DNA of 13,638 nucleotides from an uncultured Acidobacteriota bacterium (GTDB taxonomy: Bacteria > Acidobacteriota > Vicinamibacteria > Vicinamibacterales > UBA8438), in contig CALBET010000022.1 of the NCBI GenBank assembly GCA_937888665.1, positions 1 to 13,638 on the forward strand, read 5' to 3'. This document shows positions 1 to 7,661 of this stretch, one piece after another (position 1 is the stretch's first letter; each line of letters starts with the position of its first letter). The position numbers and the translations under genes were made by a program. The notes under the pieces were generated by a model, which did no database searches, was not told the DNA's origin, and was given only the letters and a program-made list of their open reading frames with translations.

Positions 1-748
1 GTTCGAAGTAGGACGACAGCGCCGGTGTGTTCTGACTGGCGTCGTAGAGGATTTCTTCGCGATGGCGTTCGCTGTAGATCGTGGCTCCGGTTTCGCCATC
101 AATGAAGATGAACTTGGGGCTCAGCACGAACCCCCGGCGATCTCGGTACGTGCGTTCCGGCGTCGTCCGCCGCCGCCCGAACGAGTCGTACACCTCTCGC
201 TCGCGTGTCACCATGCCGGACTGCTGGTGGGGCGAGAAGTAGACGGTACCGGTCAGGATGAGCGGATTCTGATACTCCTCGCCCAGATCACGCCAGTAAC
301 CGACGTTCGCGAAAATCGTCTCGTAGGCCTCGAGCTCCTCCTCCGTCATCTGATTGTCTTCGCCCAGCCGGTCGCCCTCGGCGTCTTGGGCCGAAGCCTC
401 TGGAGCGCCAGGGGCCGGTGCGAAACCATCGGGTACGGCCGGTGCTGCGTTACGGGCTGACGCGCGGAGCTGGTCGTCGGCAATCTGGAGCAGCGGCATG
501 ACGTCGGAGTCAATCACCTCGAGCCGTGAGCTTCGACGAAGCTGACTCCGCAGCAGCCGCGCGGTCTCCAGGTTGGCATCCACGTCTTCGGAGCCTCCCG
601 AAACAAACCCCGCAATCAGCACGCGCTGGAACTTCGAGATGTCCAGTTTGGGCGTCAGCGCGGTCTCAATGGGAATCTCGTAGGTGCCGGTGCTGCAACC
701 GGCGACCAAGGCGACACAGGCGAGGCTACTGAGGATCTTCCGTGACAC
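1..748 (-). CDS. Exported lipoprotein, possibly CsgG/FlgO-like (3' end beyond window)
   Basis: The reading frame stays open from a GTG at 748 to the window edge, giving 249 residues without a stop. It begins MSRKILSSLACVALVAGC, a type II signal peptide with lipobox LVAGC (modified Cys18, Ser at +2). This implies a lipid-anchored envelope protein, probably in the outer membrane. An in-frame TGA lies just upstream, so GTG 748 is the earliest possible start; a GGAAG lies about 9 bases before it. After the signal, residues about 37-80 alternate strand and helix (FQRVLIAGF, then an acidic loop, then SRLEVID). This resembles the fold of CsgG/FlgO/LpoB-type lipoproteins, but that is inference. Residues about 100-130 form a low-complexity Ala/Pro/acidic linker, followed by LILTGTVYFSP and FIFIDGETGATIYSE strands. 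The start overlaps the upstream TPR gene by 23 bases, so the two are probably co-translated. Specific function unknown. Confidence 0.8.
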   Translation of the reverse strand, partial: MSRKILSSLACVALVAGCSTGTYEIPIETALTPKLDISKFQRVLIAGFVSGGSEDVDANLETARLLRSQLRRSSRLEVIDSDVMPLLQIADDQLRASARNAAPAVPDGFAPAPGAPEASAQDAEGDRLGEDNQMTEEELEAYETIFANVGYWRDLGEEYQNPLILTGTVYFSPHQQSGMVTREREVYDSFGRRRTTPERTYRDRRGFVLSPKFIFIDGETGATIYSERHREEILYDASQNTPALSSYFE

Positions 749-1079
749 GGTCGCTCACTTCCAGGAACAGGTCGTAGTTCGTTTCGATCGTGAGATTGTC
801 CGGATCGAGGTCGAGCGCGGTCTCGTATGCTTCGCGCGCATCGTCCATCCGGCCCTCGTGCTCGTAACCGATGCCGAGGTTGTTCCAGGCCGCGGCGTAT
901 GTCGGGTCGTACTCGACCGCCCGCTGAAAGCGGTAGAGGGCCTCCTTCCAGAGACCCCGTCTGGCGACCTTGTTGCCGAAGTCCACCTGCGCCCGCGCAT
1001 CTGACGCCGCGTCCGCGAGCGGGTGTGCGCGTCCGAAGAGCAGCATCAACGCCAGGGTGACCAGTGTGTACCGTTTCAT
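726..1079 (-). CDS. Small exported TPR protein
   Basis: A 117-residue protein. The N-terminus MKRYTLVTLALMLLFGRAHPLADA is a plausible Sec signal peptide: Lys-Arg, a hydrophobic core, and candidate cleavage near Ala24/Ala25. Two tetratricopeptide repeats follow at about residues 32-63 and 64-97, with the usual pattern (ALYRFQRAVEYDPTYAAAWNNLG and AREAYETALDLDPDN). TPRs bind protein partners; there is no catalytic domain. I chose the ATG at 1079 over upstream in-frame starts (to 1439) because it begins the signal peptide and has GGGAG four bases before it, while the upstream extension is Arg/Pro-rich and low complexity. The 3' end overlaps the lipoprotein start by 23 bases, so an envelope pair acting together is likely. 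The partner and process are not identifiable from sequence. Confidence 0.8.
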   Translation of the reverse strand: MKRYTLVTLALMLLFGRAHPLADAASDARAQVDFGNKVARRGLWKEALYRFQRAVEYDPTYAAAWNNLGIGYEHEGRMDDAREAYETALDLDPDNLTIETNYDLFLEVSDRVTEDPQ

Positions 1080-1441
1080 ACGTCTCCCGGCACTATAGCC
1101 AGACGTCCGTGGGAGATGCAAGCGGCCTGCCAGTGTGGCGCTTGCCTCCCCAGGACCTGACTGAGGGTAGGACGCCAGCCGACCCTTCAACGGTCCCGCC
1201 GCCGGAGTCCCGGCCCGCGCCGAATGTATACTCATGGGAGGTCGGGCACACCGGGTGCGGGTTGGCCGCGGTCGGGTGCCATCGTCGGGGGCGACCGCTC
1301 CCGGTGCTCGCCCGTGCGTCCAGCGTCGCACCTGCCTTGCGGTGCGGTGTGCTCCTGTCCATTCTCGATCATCCGCTCCGCGTGTGCAGGCCTGCGTCGG
1401 TGGCCGGTTTCCATCTGGAGATCCGCGTCGACCGGGCAATG
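1080..1441. other. Divergent intergenic region, TPR gene / dprA
   Basis: A gap of over 360 bases between divergent genes with no convincing CDS. Open frames crossing it are Arg/Pro-rich artefacts of high GC. On the minus strand TATAGT (1092-1097) lies 18 bases from TTGCAT (1116-1121). As a promoter it would start transcription near 1085, almost on the TPR Shine-Dalgarno, so it is doubtful. On the plus strand TATACT (1227-1232) is a good -10 match for dprA but has no convincing -35. No riboswitch or tRNA fold was recognised. Confidence 0.4.
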
Positions 1442-1447
1442 AAGGAG
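1442..1447 (+). promoter_or_regulatory. Shine-Dalgarno fixing the dprA start
   Basis: AAGGAG sits five bases before the ATG at 1453. It decides against the in-frame ATG at 1234, which would add 73 low-complexity residues to DprA. Confidence 0.75.
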
Positions 1448-1452
1448 CGGGG

Positions 1453-2556
1453 ATGACGACGGACGACTGGGTGGCGGTGGCGATGATGTGGTGGCGTGGC
1501 GGTGGCCGAGCGGCGATAGCTCGATGGCTGAGCGACCCGGCCGGGGCGGCTCGTATCGGGCAGGAACCAGGCGGCTCGCTTCGTACCGCGATGGCGACGA
1601 TCGACGCCAGGTTGGCGGCTCCGGACCGCGTGGCAGGCGCGCGAGCCGCCGCGCACCACGCGCTGCAGGCGGCACGTTCGGCGGGGATGACCGTGTTGCC
1701 CTGGTCGGACAGCCGCTACCCCACGATGCTGGCCGCCATTCCAGACCCGCCGCCCGTCCTGTGGCTTCGGGGGTGCGCGGAGGCGCTTCAGACGCCGTCG
1801 GTCGCCATCGTCGGCTCGCGCGCCGGCTCCGCGTATGCCCGCGAAGTAGGACAAGAGCTGGGATCCGCACTCGCGTCCCGCGGCGTCACAGTGGTGAGCG
1901 GTCTGGCCCGCGGCGTCGACGCCTCAGCCCATCGGGGGGCGCTCGCCGTGGATGGGCGTACCGTCGCCGTACTGGGCTCAAGTGTGGACATCGTGTACCC
2001 TCCCGAGCACACCTCGCTGGCGACCGATGTCGTCCGGCGCGGCGCCTTGGTCAGTGAGTTGCCGCCGGGCACGATGCCCCGGCCGTCCCACTTTCCGTTG
2101 CGGAATCGTCTAATTAGCGGACTATCGCGGGCGGTGGTGGTGGTCGAGGCCGCCGAACGGAGCGGCTCGCTGATCACGGCGCGGCTGGCGTTGGAGCAAG
2201 GCCGTGAGGTGATGGCCGTTCCCGGCAACGTGTTGTCCGGGCGGAACCGCGGCGCGCACGCCCTCATCAAGGATGGGGCAAAGCTCGTGGAGCATGTGGA
2301 CGATATCTTGGAAGAGATCGGGCCGGCGCCCGCCGATGCACCCACCGCGCGTCCATCGGAGGATCCGGTGCTACGGCACCTGGCCCGGGGCGACAGCTAC
2401 GATTTCGACGAATTGATCGCGCTCTCGGGGCTCGACGGGCCTCGACTGTTACCCCGTCTGCTTGAACTCGAGCTCGACGGGCGACTGGCTCGCGGTGCCG
2501 GCGGCCGCTTTCGTCGCACCACCAATCGGCGCGCCCCGCCGGGAGCGCGAGAGTGA
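1453..2556 (+). CDS. dprA: DNA processing protein DprA (Smf)
   Basis: A 367-residue protein, near the family's usual length. DprA binds incoming single-stranded DNA in natural transformation and loads RecA on it; many non-competent bacteria also keep it. Domains: a diverged helical N-terminal region (about 1-85), the Rossmann-like DprA core (about 88-290), and a C-terminal winged helix (about 303-356). Core landmarks are YPTMLAAIPDPPPVLWLRG (89-107), VAIVGSR (117-123), SGLARGVDASAH (149-160), FPLRNRLISGL (214-224), EAAERSGSLITARLALEQGR (232-251) and PGN (257-259). The start is set by AAGGAG at 1442. It opens the plus-strand cluster; topA follows after 180 bases, so topA may have its own promoter. 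No other competence gene is visible here, so active transformation cannot be concluded. Confidence 0.95.
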   Translation: MTTDDWVAVAMMWWRGGGRAAIARWLSDPAGAARIGQEPGGSLRTAMATIDARLAAPDRVAGARAAAHHALQAARSAGMTVLPWSDSRYPTMLAAIPDPPPVLWLRGCAEALQTPSVAIVGSRAGSAYAREVGQELGSALASRGVTVVSGLARGVDASAHRGALAVDGRTVAVLGSSVDIVYPPEHTSLATDVVRRGALVSELPPGTMPRPSHFPLRNRLISGLSRAVVVVEAAERSGSLITARLALEQGREVMAVPGNVLSGRNRGAHALIKDGAKLVEHVDDILEEIGPAPADAPTARPSEDPVLRHLARGDSYDFDELIALSGLDGPRLLPRLLELELDGRLARGAGGRFRRTTNRRAPPGARE

Positions 2557-2723
2557 CCGCGGGCACGGTGACGGGGCGCTCATCCACGACCGGATCGGCG
2601 AGACGGTCCTGGACGAGCCCCGCGCCGCGCTGGGCACGTTGGCGTTGGGAAGGGTGGTAGGGTAGATCTCGAACGCCGGTGAGGCTGGCGCTCGTCATCC
2701 GTACACACACGGTTGCCTCAAGT

Positions 2724-2729
2724 AGAGGA
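2724..2729 (+). promoter_or_regulatory. Shine-Dalgarno of topA
   Basis: AGAGGA lies seven bases before the ATG at 2737. It supports that start over an in-frame TTG at 2713, and the family begins MPKxLVVVESPAKAKTI. Confidence 0.7.
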
Positions 2730-2736
2730 TAGGCAT

Positions 2737-5163
2737 ATGCCAAAGGCACTGGTTGTCGTGGAATCGCCGGCCAAGGCGAAGACCATCAACAAGTACCTCG
2801 GGCGAGACTTCAAAGTTGTCGCCTCGATGGGTCACATCCGAGATCTGCCCAAAAGCAAGCTCGGTGTCGATATTGAAGAAGGGTTTGTCCCGGACTACGA
2901 AGCGATTCCGGCGCGGAAGAAAGTCATCAAGGAGCTACGAGACGCCGCCAAGGGGGTCGACACAATCTACGTCGCGACTGACCCTGATCGGGAGGGGGAG
3001 GCCATCGGCTGGCATCTGGCCAACGAGTTGGGGAAGGGGCGGAAGGTCGGGCGACTGTTCTTCAATGAGATCACGAAGACCGCGGTCCTGAACGCGCTCA
3101 AGGAAGAGCGGACGATCGATCTCAAGATGGTCGACGCACAGCAGGCGAGGCGGGTACTCGACCGTCTGGTCGGATACAAGCTCAGCCCGCTGCTCTGGGA
3201 CAAGGTCAGGCGTGGGTTGAGCGCCGGCCGGGTGCAGTCAGTCGCCCTCAAACTTGTCTGCGACCGCGAGAACGACATCGACAAGTTCATCTCCGAGGAG
3301 TACTGGCACCTGTTCGCCAGGCTGGCCGGCGAGGCGCCGCCGGAGTTCGATGCCAAGGTCGTCAAGCGCGGCAAGCAGGCGCTGAAGGTGACCAGCGAGG
3401 CCGAGGCCACACAGGTCGTCTCCGACCTGGAGGGAGCCAGTTTCGTGGTCCGCGGTGTGGCCAAGAAAGAGCGGCAGAAGCAGGCGCCTCCGCCCTTCAT
3501 CACCAGCAAGCTCCAGCAAGCCGCGCGGTTCCCGGTCAAGAAGACGATGATGATCGCGCAGCAGCTCTACGAAGGCATCGACCTGCCTGACGAGGGGGCC
3601 GTTGGCTTGATCACCTACATGCGGACCGATTCCACACGGGTGGCCGATCAGGCGATCACCGACGTCCGGGCACATATCGCCGAGCGGCACGGCGAGGCGT
3701 TCGTGCCAGAGAAGGCGCGATATTTCAGGAAGAAGGCGGACACCCAGGACGCTCACGAAGCCATCCGGCCAACCGGGATGCAGTATGACCCTGAGACCGT
3801 GCGGCCCCACCTGACGCGCGATCAGTATTCGCTGTATCGACTCATCTGGAACCGGTTCGTGGCCTCGCAGATGGCGCCCGCGTTGTTCGACGATACGACA
3901 GTGGAGGTCGAGGCCGGAGACTACCTGCTTCGCACGAAGGGCTCCATCCAGCGGTTTGCGGGTTGGTTGACGCTCTATCAAGCGGACACTCCGGTTGAGG
4001 AAGAGGCGACGGGGGGGCCGGCTGCGCCCGCCGACGCGGCTGGTGAGGGGGATGACGGTGCGACGACGGACCTCCTGCCGCCGCTGTCCGAAGGAGACCG
4101 ACTCGAGCTACGCGCGCTTGACCCGCAGCAGAAGTTCACGCAGCCGCCGCCCCGCTTCAGCGAGGCGACACTGGTCAAAGAGCTAGAGGAGAACGGCATC
4201 GGTCGGCCGAGCACCTACGCCTCGATCATCGGCGTGCTGCAGACGCGCGAATACGCCGAGAAGGTCGACGCGCGGTTCCGGCCGACCCGCCTCGGTCGGC
4301 TGGTGATTGATCTCCTGGCCAAGAGCTTTCAGGACATCCTCGCCGTCGACTACACGCGGGGACTCGAGGAGCAGCTCGACAAGATTGAGGGTGGCGAGGC
4401 GGACTATCGCACCATGCTCGGTGCCTTCTACGAGAAGTTCAGCGCCGATCTCGGCCAGGCCGCCGAGACAATGCCGAACATCAAAGTACAGGGGCTTCCC
4501 AGCGAGGAGGTGTGCGACAAGTGCGGCTCTCCGATGGTGATCAAAGTCGGGAAGTTCGGAGTTTTCCTTGCGTGTAGTGCGTATCCGGAGTGTTCCAATA
4601 CCCGCGAGGTCGAGCAGGCCGACCAGCCGGCCGCGGACGTGGAGCCTGATGCTTGCGAGACTTGTGGGAAGCCGATGCTGGTGAAGCGTGGCCGTTTCGG
4701 GCAGTTCCTCGCCTGCTCCGCCTATCCGGAATGCAAAACGACGCGCAAGTTGATCGAGACGAAAGGTGGGCTGACCGCGGCCAAGCCTGATCAGATGCTC
4801 GACGAGAAGTGCCCCAAGTGCGCGTCGAATCTGGTGGTCAAGCAGGGCCGGTTTGGCGAGTTCACGGCCTGCAGTAATTATCCGACGTGCAAGTACGTGA
4901 AGCTGAAGTCCACCGGGGTGGTGTGCCCGAAAGACGGCGGCGATGTCGTCGAGCGCAAATCGAAACGTGGGCGGGCGTTTTACGGGTGCGACAACTATCC
5001 CAAGTGCGACTTCACACTGTGGAACCGTCCACTCGCCGAGGCCTGTCCGGTCTGTCATGCACCCTATCTCGTCGAAAAAATCACCAAGCGGTGGGGGCAT
5101 CAGGTGCTGTGCGAGAACGAGGCCTGCGACTACTCGCGGACCGAGGAAGCCGCCTCGGCCTGA
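2737..5163 (+). CDS. topA: DNA topoisomerase I (type IA)
   Basis: An 808-residue type IA topoisomerase that relaxes negative supercoils through a 5'-phosphotyrosine intermediate. The Toprim domain starts MPKALVVVESPAKAKTI, with metal-site Glu9 and the DxDxE acids at Asp82, Asp84 and Glu86 (TDPDREGE). LSAGRVQSVAL is at 161-171. The catalytic Tyr is Tyr294 in LITYMRTDST, and KELEENGIGRPSTYASII (481-498) is also typical. Residues about 418-450 form an acidic Gly/Ala-rich linker. The C-terminus has five zinc-ribbon repeats; Cys pairs begin at 593/596, 640/643, 692/695 and 770/773, but the fourth (Cys730, Cys751, Cys757) has Asp733 where the second Cys should be. The protein acts on the chromosome, probably behind RNA polymerase. 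It sits between dprA and trmFO, an order also known from Bacillus and relatives. Confidence 0.97.
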   Translation: MPKALVVVESPAKAKTINKYLGRDFKVVASMGHIRDLPKSKLGVDIEEGFVPDYEAIPARKKVIKELRDAAKGVDTIYVATDPDREGEAIGWHLANELGKGRKVGRLFFNEITKTAVLNALKEERTIDLKMVDAQQARRVLDRLVGYKLSPLLWDKVRRGLSAGRVQSVALKLVCDRENDIDKFISEEYWHLFARLAGEAPPEFDAKVVKRGKQALKVTSEAEATQVVSDLEGASFVVRGVAKKERQKQAPPPFITSKLQQAARFPVKKTMMIAQQLYEGIDLPDEGAVGLITYMRTDSTRVADQAITDVRAHIAERHGEAFVPEKARYFRKKADTQDAHEAIRPTGMQYDPETVRPHLTRDQYSLYRLIWNRFVASQMAPALFDDTTVEVEAGDYLLRTKGSIQRFAGWLTLYQADTPVEEEATGGPAAPADAAGEGDDGATTDLLPPLSEGDRLELRALDPQQKFTQPPPRFSEATLVKELEENGIGRPSTYASIIGVLQTREYAEKVDARFRPTRLGRLVIDLLAKSFQDILAVDYTRGLEEQLDKIEGGEADYRTMLGAFYEKFSADLGQAAETMPNIKVQGLPSEEVCDKCGSPMVIKVGKFGVFLACSAYPECSNTREVEQADQPAADVEPDACETCGKPMLVKRGRFGQFLACSAYPECKTTRKLIETKGGLTAAKPDQMLDEKCPKCASNLVVKQGRFGEFTACSNYPTCKYVKLKSTGVVCPKDGGDVVERKSKRGRAFYGCDNYPKCDFTLWNRPLAEACPVCHAPYLVEKITKRWGHQVLCENEACDYSRTEEAASA

Positions 5164-5211
5164 AGTTGCCGCGCGGGCCGCGGGCCGCCGCGACGTGTAC
5201 CGAGCCTTGCG

Positions 5212-5323
5212 TGGGGGGCCACCCCAGAACGGCAACGGCGCGCACCTGCGCGCCCGCGAGGCAGCGACGCGGGGCACCGGGGCCCCCGCGAGCAACGAGC
5301 CGGGGTGTGGGGCAGCGCCCCAC
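5212..5323. repeat. Run of four stem-loops between topA and trmFO
   Basis: Four perfect inverted repeats lie within 112 bases: TGGGG-5-CCCCA (5212-5226), GGCGCGC-ACCT-GCGCGCC (5237-5254), CGCGGGG-9-CCCCGCG (5268-5290) and GTGGGGC-AGC-GCCCCAC (5307-5323). The last ends six bases before the trmFO ATG, where no Shine-Dalgarno is visible. There is no T-tract, so a standard intrinsic terminator is unlikely. They could form a structured leader for trmFO, an RNA processing or stability element, or palindromic repeat DNA. GC-rich sequence makes short stems common, but four perfect ones in a row with short loops is more than expected. Confidence 0.6.
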
Positions 5324-5329
5324 CAATAA

Positions 5330-6751
5330 ATGATTCACATCATCGGTGGAGGCCTCGCCGGCAGCGAGGCGGCCTGGCAGGCGGCCTCGCGCGGCGTGCC
5401 CGTCACCCTCTACGAGATGCGTCCCGACCGGCCGACGCCGGTTCATCAAACCGACCAGCTCGCCGAGCTGGTGTGTAGCAATTCCTTTCGCGCAGACCAG
5501 ATCGAGAACGCCGTCGGTCTGCTCAAGGCCGAGATGCGCCGGTTGGACTCGCTCGTGATACGGACGGCTGACGCAACCCGGGTGCCGGCGGGCGGTGCGC
5601 TGGCGGTTGACCGGGTGCGGTTTTCGCAGGCGATAACGGCGACGCTCAACGATGCGCCGCTGGTCACCGTCGAGCGGACGGAAGTCCCGGATCTGTCGCG
5701 AGCTGGCAATGTACGCGAACCAGTCATCGTCGCGACGGGACCGTTGACCTCGCCCAGCCTGTCCGCCGCCGTGGCCGCGCTGGTCGGTCATGAGCATCTC
5801 TACTTCTACGACGCGATCAGTCCAATCGTGCTGGCCGAGAGCATCGATTCGGCCATCGTGTTCCGCGCGTCTCGCTGGGGACGCGACACCCCGACGGCCG
5901 AAGCAGACGACGACGAACACCCTGGAGTCAGGTGCGCCGTCGGGGCCCAGGGCGACGGCGACTACCTGAATTGTCCGATGACGGCCGACGAGTATCGGCG
6001 CTTCTACCAGGCGTTGACGGGGGCGGAACTTGCGACCGTGCACGACATTGATCGCGAGCGCTTCTTCGAGGGATGTCTGCCGATCGAGGTGATGGCTCGC
6101 CGCGGCGAAGATACGCTGCGCTTCGGACCGATGAAGCCGGTCGGGCTCGTCGATCCCCGCACCGGGCGTCGCCCCTACGCGGTCGTGCAATTGCGGCAAG
6201 ACACGTTGGCCGGCGACCACTTCAGCCTGGTGGGGTTTCAGACCCAGCTCAAGTGGGGCGAGCAGGCACGGGTCTTGCGCCTGATCCCAGGCCTTGAACA
6301 GGCGGAGTTCGTCCGGTTTGGCATGATTCACCGGAACACCTACATCAATGGCCCCACGGCGCTGCACCCGACCTGGCAGTGCAGACAGGACCCGTCCGTG
6401 TTGTTTGCCGGCCAGATTTCCGGTGTGGAAGGGTACGTTGAATCGGCGGCGAGCGGGTTGATCGCCGGACTCAATGCGGCGGCGCTCGCACGGGGTGATG
6501 TTCCGCAGGCCCCGCCGCGCGAGACGGCCATCGGGGCCCTGGGGCACTATGTTTCCCACGCCAGCCCGAGTAATTACCAGCCGTCGAACATTGCGTTCGG
6601 GCTGATTCCGGTGATGGAGGGGGCGCCGCGTCGTCGGGCCGACCGGCGCCGAGCCGTGGCGGAGCGCGCCCTGTCCCGCATCGACGAGTGGCGGGCGACA
6701 CTGCCGCCGACGAATGACGCCCATGCGAACGCACCTGCGTTGCTTTCTTGA
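5330..6751 (+). CDS. trmFO: tRNA m5U54 methyltransferase TrmFO (folate/FAD dependent)
   Basis: A 473-residue flavoprotein that makes 5-methyluridine at position 54 of the tRNA T-loop, using methylenetetrahydrofolate as carbon donor. The FAD Rossmann motif is MIHIIGGGLAGSEAAWQ (1-17). Two conserved cysteines are in ELVCSNSFRAD (Cys49) and FFEGCLPIEVM (Cys249), matching Cys53 and Cys226 of the Bacillus enzyme. FGPMKPVGL, RPYAVVQLRQ, GFQTQLKWGEQ and GQISGVEGYVESAASGL are all present. Between SRW (181-183) and YLNCPM (212-217) lie 28 residues where Bacillus TrmFO has about six, an acidic insertion. The start is fixed by the family N-terminus; the upstream bases CCAATAA contain no Shine-Dalgarno, and a stem-loop ends six bases before the ATG. 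The 3' end overlaps xerC by 38 bases. TrmFO replaces TrmA in many non-gammaproteobacterial lineages. Confidence 0.96.
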   Translation: MIHIIGGGLAGSEAAWQAASRGVPVTLYEMRPDRPTPVHQTDQLAELVCSNSFRADQIENAVGLLKAEMRRLDSLVIRTADATRVPAGGALAVDRVRFSQAITATLNDAPLVTVERTEVPDLSRAGNVREPVIVATGPLTSPSLSAAVAALVGHEHLYFYDAISPIVLAESIDSAIVFRASRWGRDTPTAEADDDEHPGVRCAVGAQGDGDYLNCPMTADEYRRFYQALTGAELATVHDIDRERFFEGCLPIEVMARRGEDTLRFGPMKPVGLVDPRTGRRPYAVVQLRQDTLAGDHFSLVGFQTQLKWGEQARVLRLIPGLEQAEFVRFGMIHRNTYINGPTALHPTWQCRQDPSVLFAGQISGVEGYVESAASGLIAGLNAAALARGDVPQAPPRETAIGALGHYVSHASPSNYQPSNIAFGLIPVMEGAPRRRADRRRAVAERALSRIDEWRATLPPTNDAHANAPALLS

Positions 6752-7661
6752 GTATCTGCAGCTGAACCGTAACGCCTCGCCGCGCACGGTGTGCGCCTAC
6801 GAGAGCGATTTGCGGCAGTTTGTCAGCTTTCTGGAGCGCCATCTCGGGCGTCCAGAGGACCAGATCACGCCCCGTGAGGTCGACCACTATGCCATCCGAG
6901 GGTTCATGGCCGAGCTCTACGATCGCGGGAACGCTCGGGCGTCCTCTGCCCGGCGGTTGGCGGCCATCCGCTCGTTCGGCCGCTATCTTCGCCGAGAGCA
7001 GCATATTGACCGCGAGCCGGGGGCGATGGTCGCGACACCAAAGCAGGAGCGGAAGGTGCCGGCCCGGCTCGAAATATCGGAGGTGGAGGCCTTGCTCGCC
7101 GGTCCCGACGTCACGACGCCGCTGGGACGGCGCGACCGCGCGATTCTCGAGCTCTTCTACGCCTCCGGACTCCGCCTGAGCGAACTGGTCGGGTTGGATC
7201 TGGAGGACGTCAATTTGAGTAGCCGGTTGGTTCGCGTCCTGGGGAAAGGCGGCAAGGAGCGCATCTTGCCCTTCCATCGCAACGCGGCCGCTGCTCTCAG
7301 GGCCTGCCTGGGCGACCGTGAGCTGCTCCTGCGACAGGCTCCCGCGCCGGCGGAGCTCCCTCGTCGCGGGCGGCGGGCGGTTTCCGATCCGCTGTTCGTG
7401 AACTACAAGGGTGGTCGTCTGTCGACCAGAAGCGTCGACCGTCTGGTGCGCCGATACGTCTCGGCCACGAGCGCGCGGCTGGGTATCAGTCCGCACGCGC
7501 TACGGCACTCCTTCGCCACCCACCTGCTCGAGCGTGGAGCCGACCTCCGGGCCATTCAGGAGCTCCTCGGGCACGCCCGACTGAGCACGACCCAGCGGTA
7601 CACCCATGTCAGCGCCGCGCAGCTGATGTCGCTCTACAAGAAGAGTCACCCTAGGGCGTAG
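6714..7661 (+). CDS. xerC: Tyrosine recombinase XerC
   Basis: A 315-residue tyrosine recombinase. An N-terminal SAM-like DNA-binding domain (about 5-95, FLEYLQLNRNASPRTVCAYE) precedes the catalytic domain. All six catalytic positions are visible: Arg154 (ASGLRLSEL), Lys178 (GKGGKER), His261 and Arg264 (PHALRHSFATHLLERG), His287 (LLGHARLSTTQ) and Tyr296 (RYTHV). With XerD this family resolves chromosome dimers at dif before cell division. Its size and its place after trmFO, as codV follows gid in Bacillus, favour housekeeping XerC over a phage or integron integrase. The ATG at 6714 lies inside trmFO (38-base overlap) with no good Shine-Dalgarno, suggesting translational coupling; ATG 6723 is an alternative. 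Residues about 200-225 form a slightly long Arg/Pro-rich loop. The hslVU genes that often follow are absent. Confidence 0.95.
   Translation: MTPMRTHLRCFLEYLQLNRNASPRTVCAYESDLRQFVSFLERHLGRPEDQITPREVDHYAIRGFMAELYDRGNARASSARRLAAIRSFGRYLRREQHIDREPGAMVATPKQERKVPARLEISEVEALLAGPDVTTPLGRRDRAILELFYASGLRLSELVGLDLEDVNLSSRLVRVLGKGGKERILPFHRNAAAALRACLGDRELLLRQAPAPAELPRRGRRAVSDPLFVNYKGGRLSTRSVDRLVRRYVSATSARLGISPHALRHSFATHLLERGADLRAIQELLGHARLSTTQRYTHVSAAQLMSLYKKSHPRA

Noticed and set aside
1080..1439. N-terminal extension of the TPR protein up to 1439
   Set aside because: The internal Met at 1079 begins a clear signal peptide with GGGAG before it; the extension is Arg/Pro-rich and would bury the signal.
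1234..1452. In-frame N-terminal extension of DprA from ATG 1234
   Set aside because: The extra 73 residues are Arg/Gly/Pro-rich with no family similarity, and the ATG at 1453 has a good Shine-Dalgarno and gives the normal family length.
1064..1456. 130-residue plus-strand open frame overlapping the dprA start by ATGA
   Set aside because: The end overlap is tempting, but the protein is low complexity, it starts inside the TPR gene antisense, and no Shine-Dalgarno was seen; probably a GC-driven open frame.
5081..6787. 568-residue minus-strand open frame across trmFO
   Set aside because: It is antisense to a fully conserved TrmFO, and its translation has no recognisable domain; a shadow of high-GC codon use.
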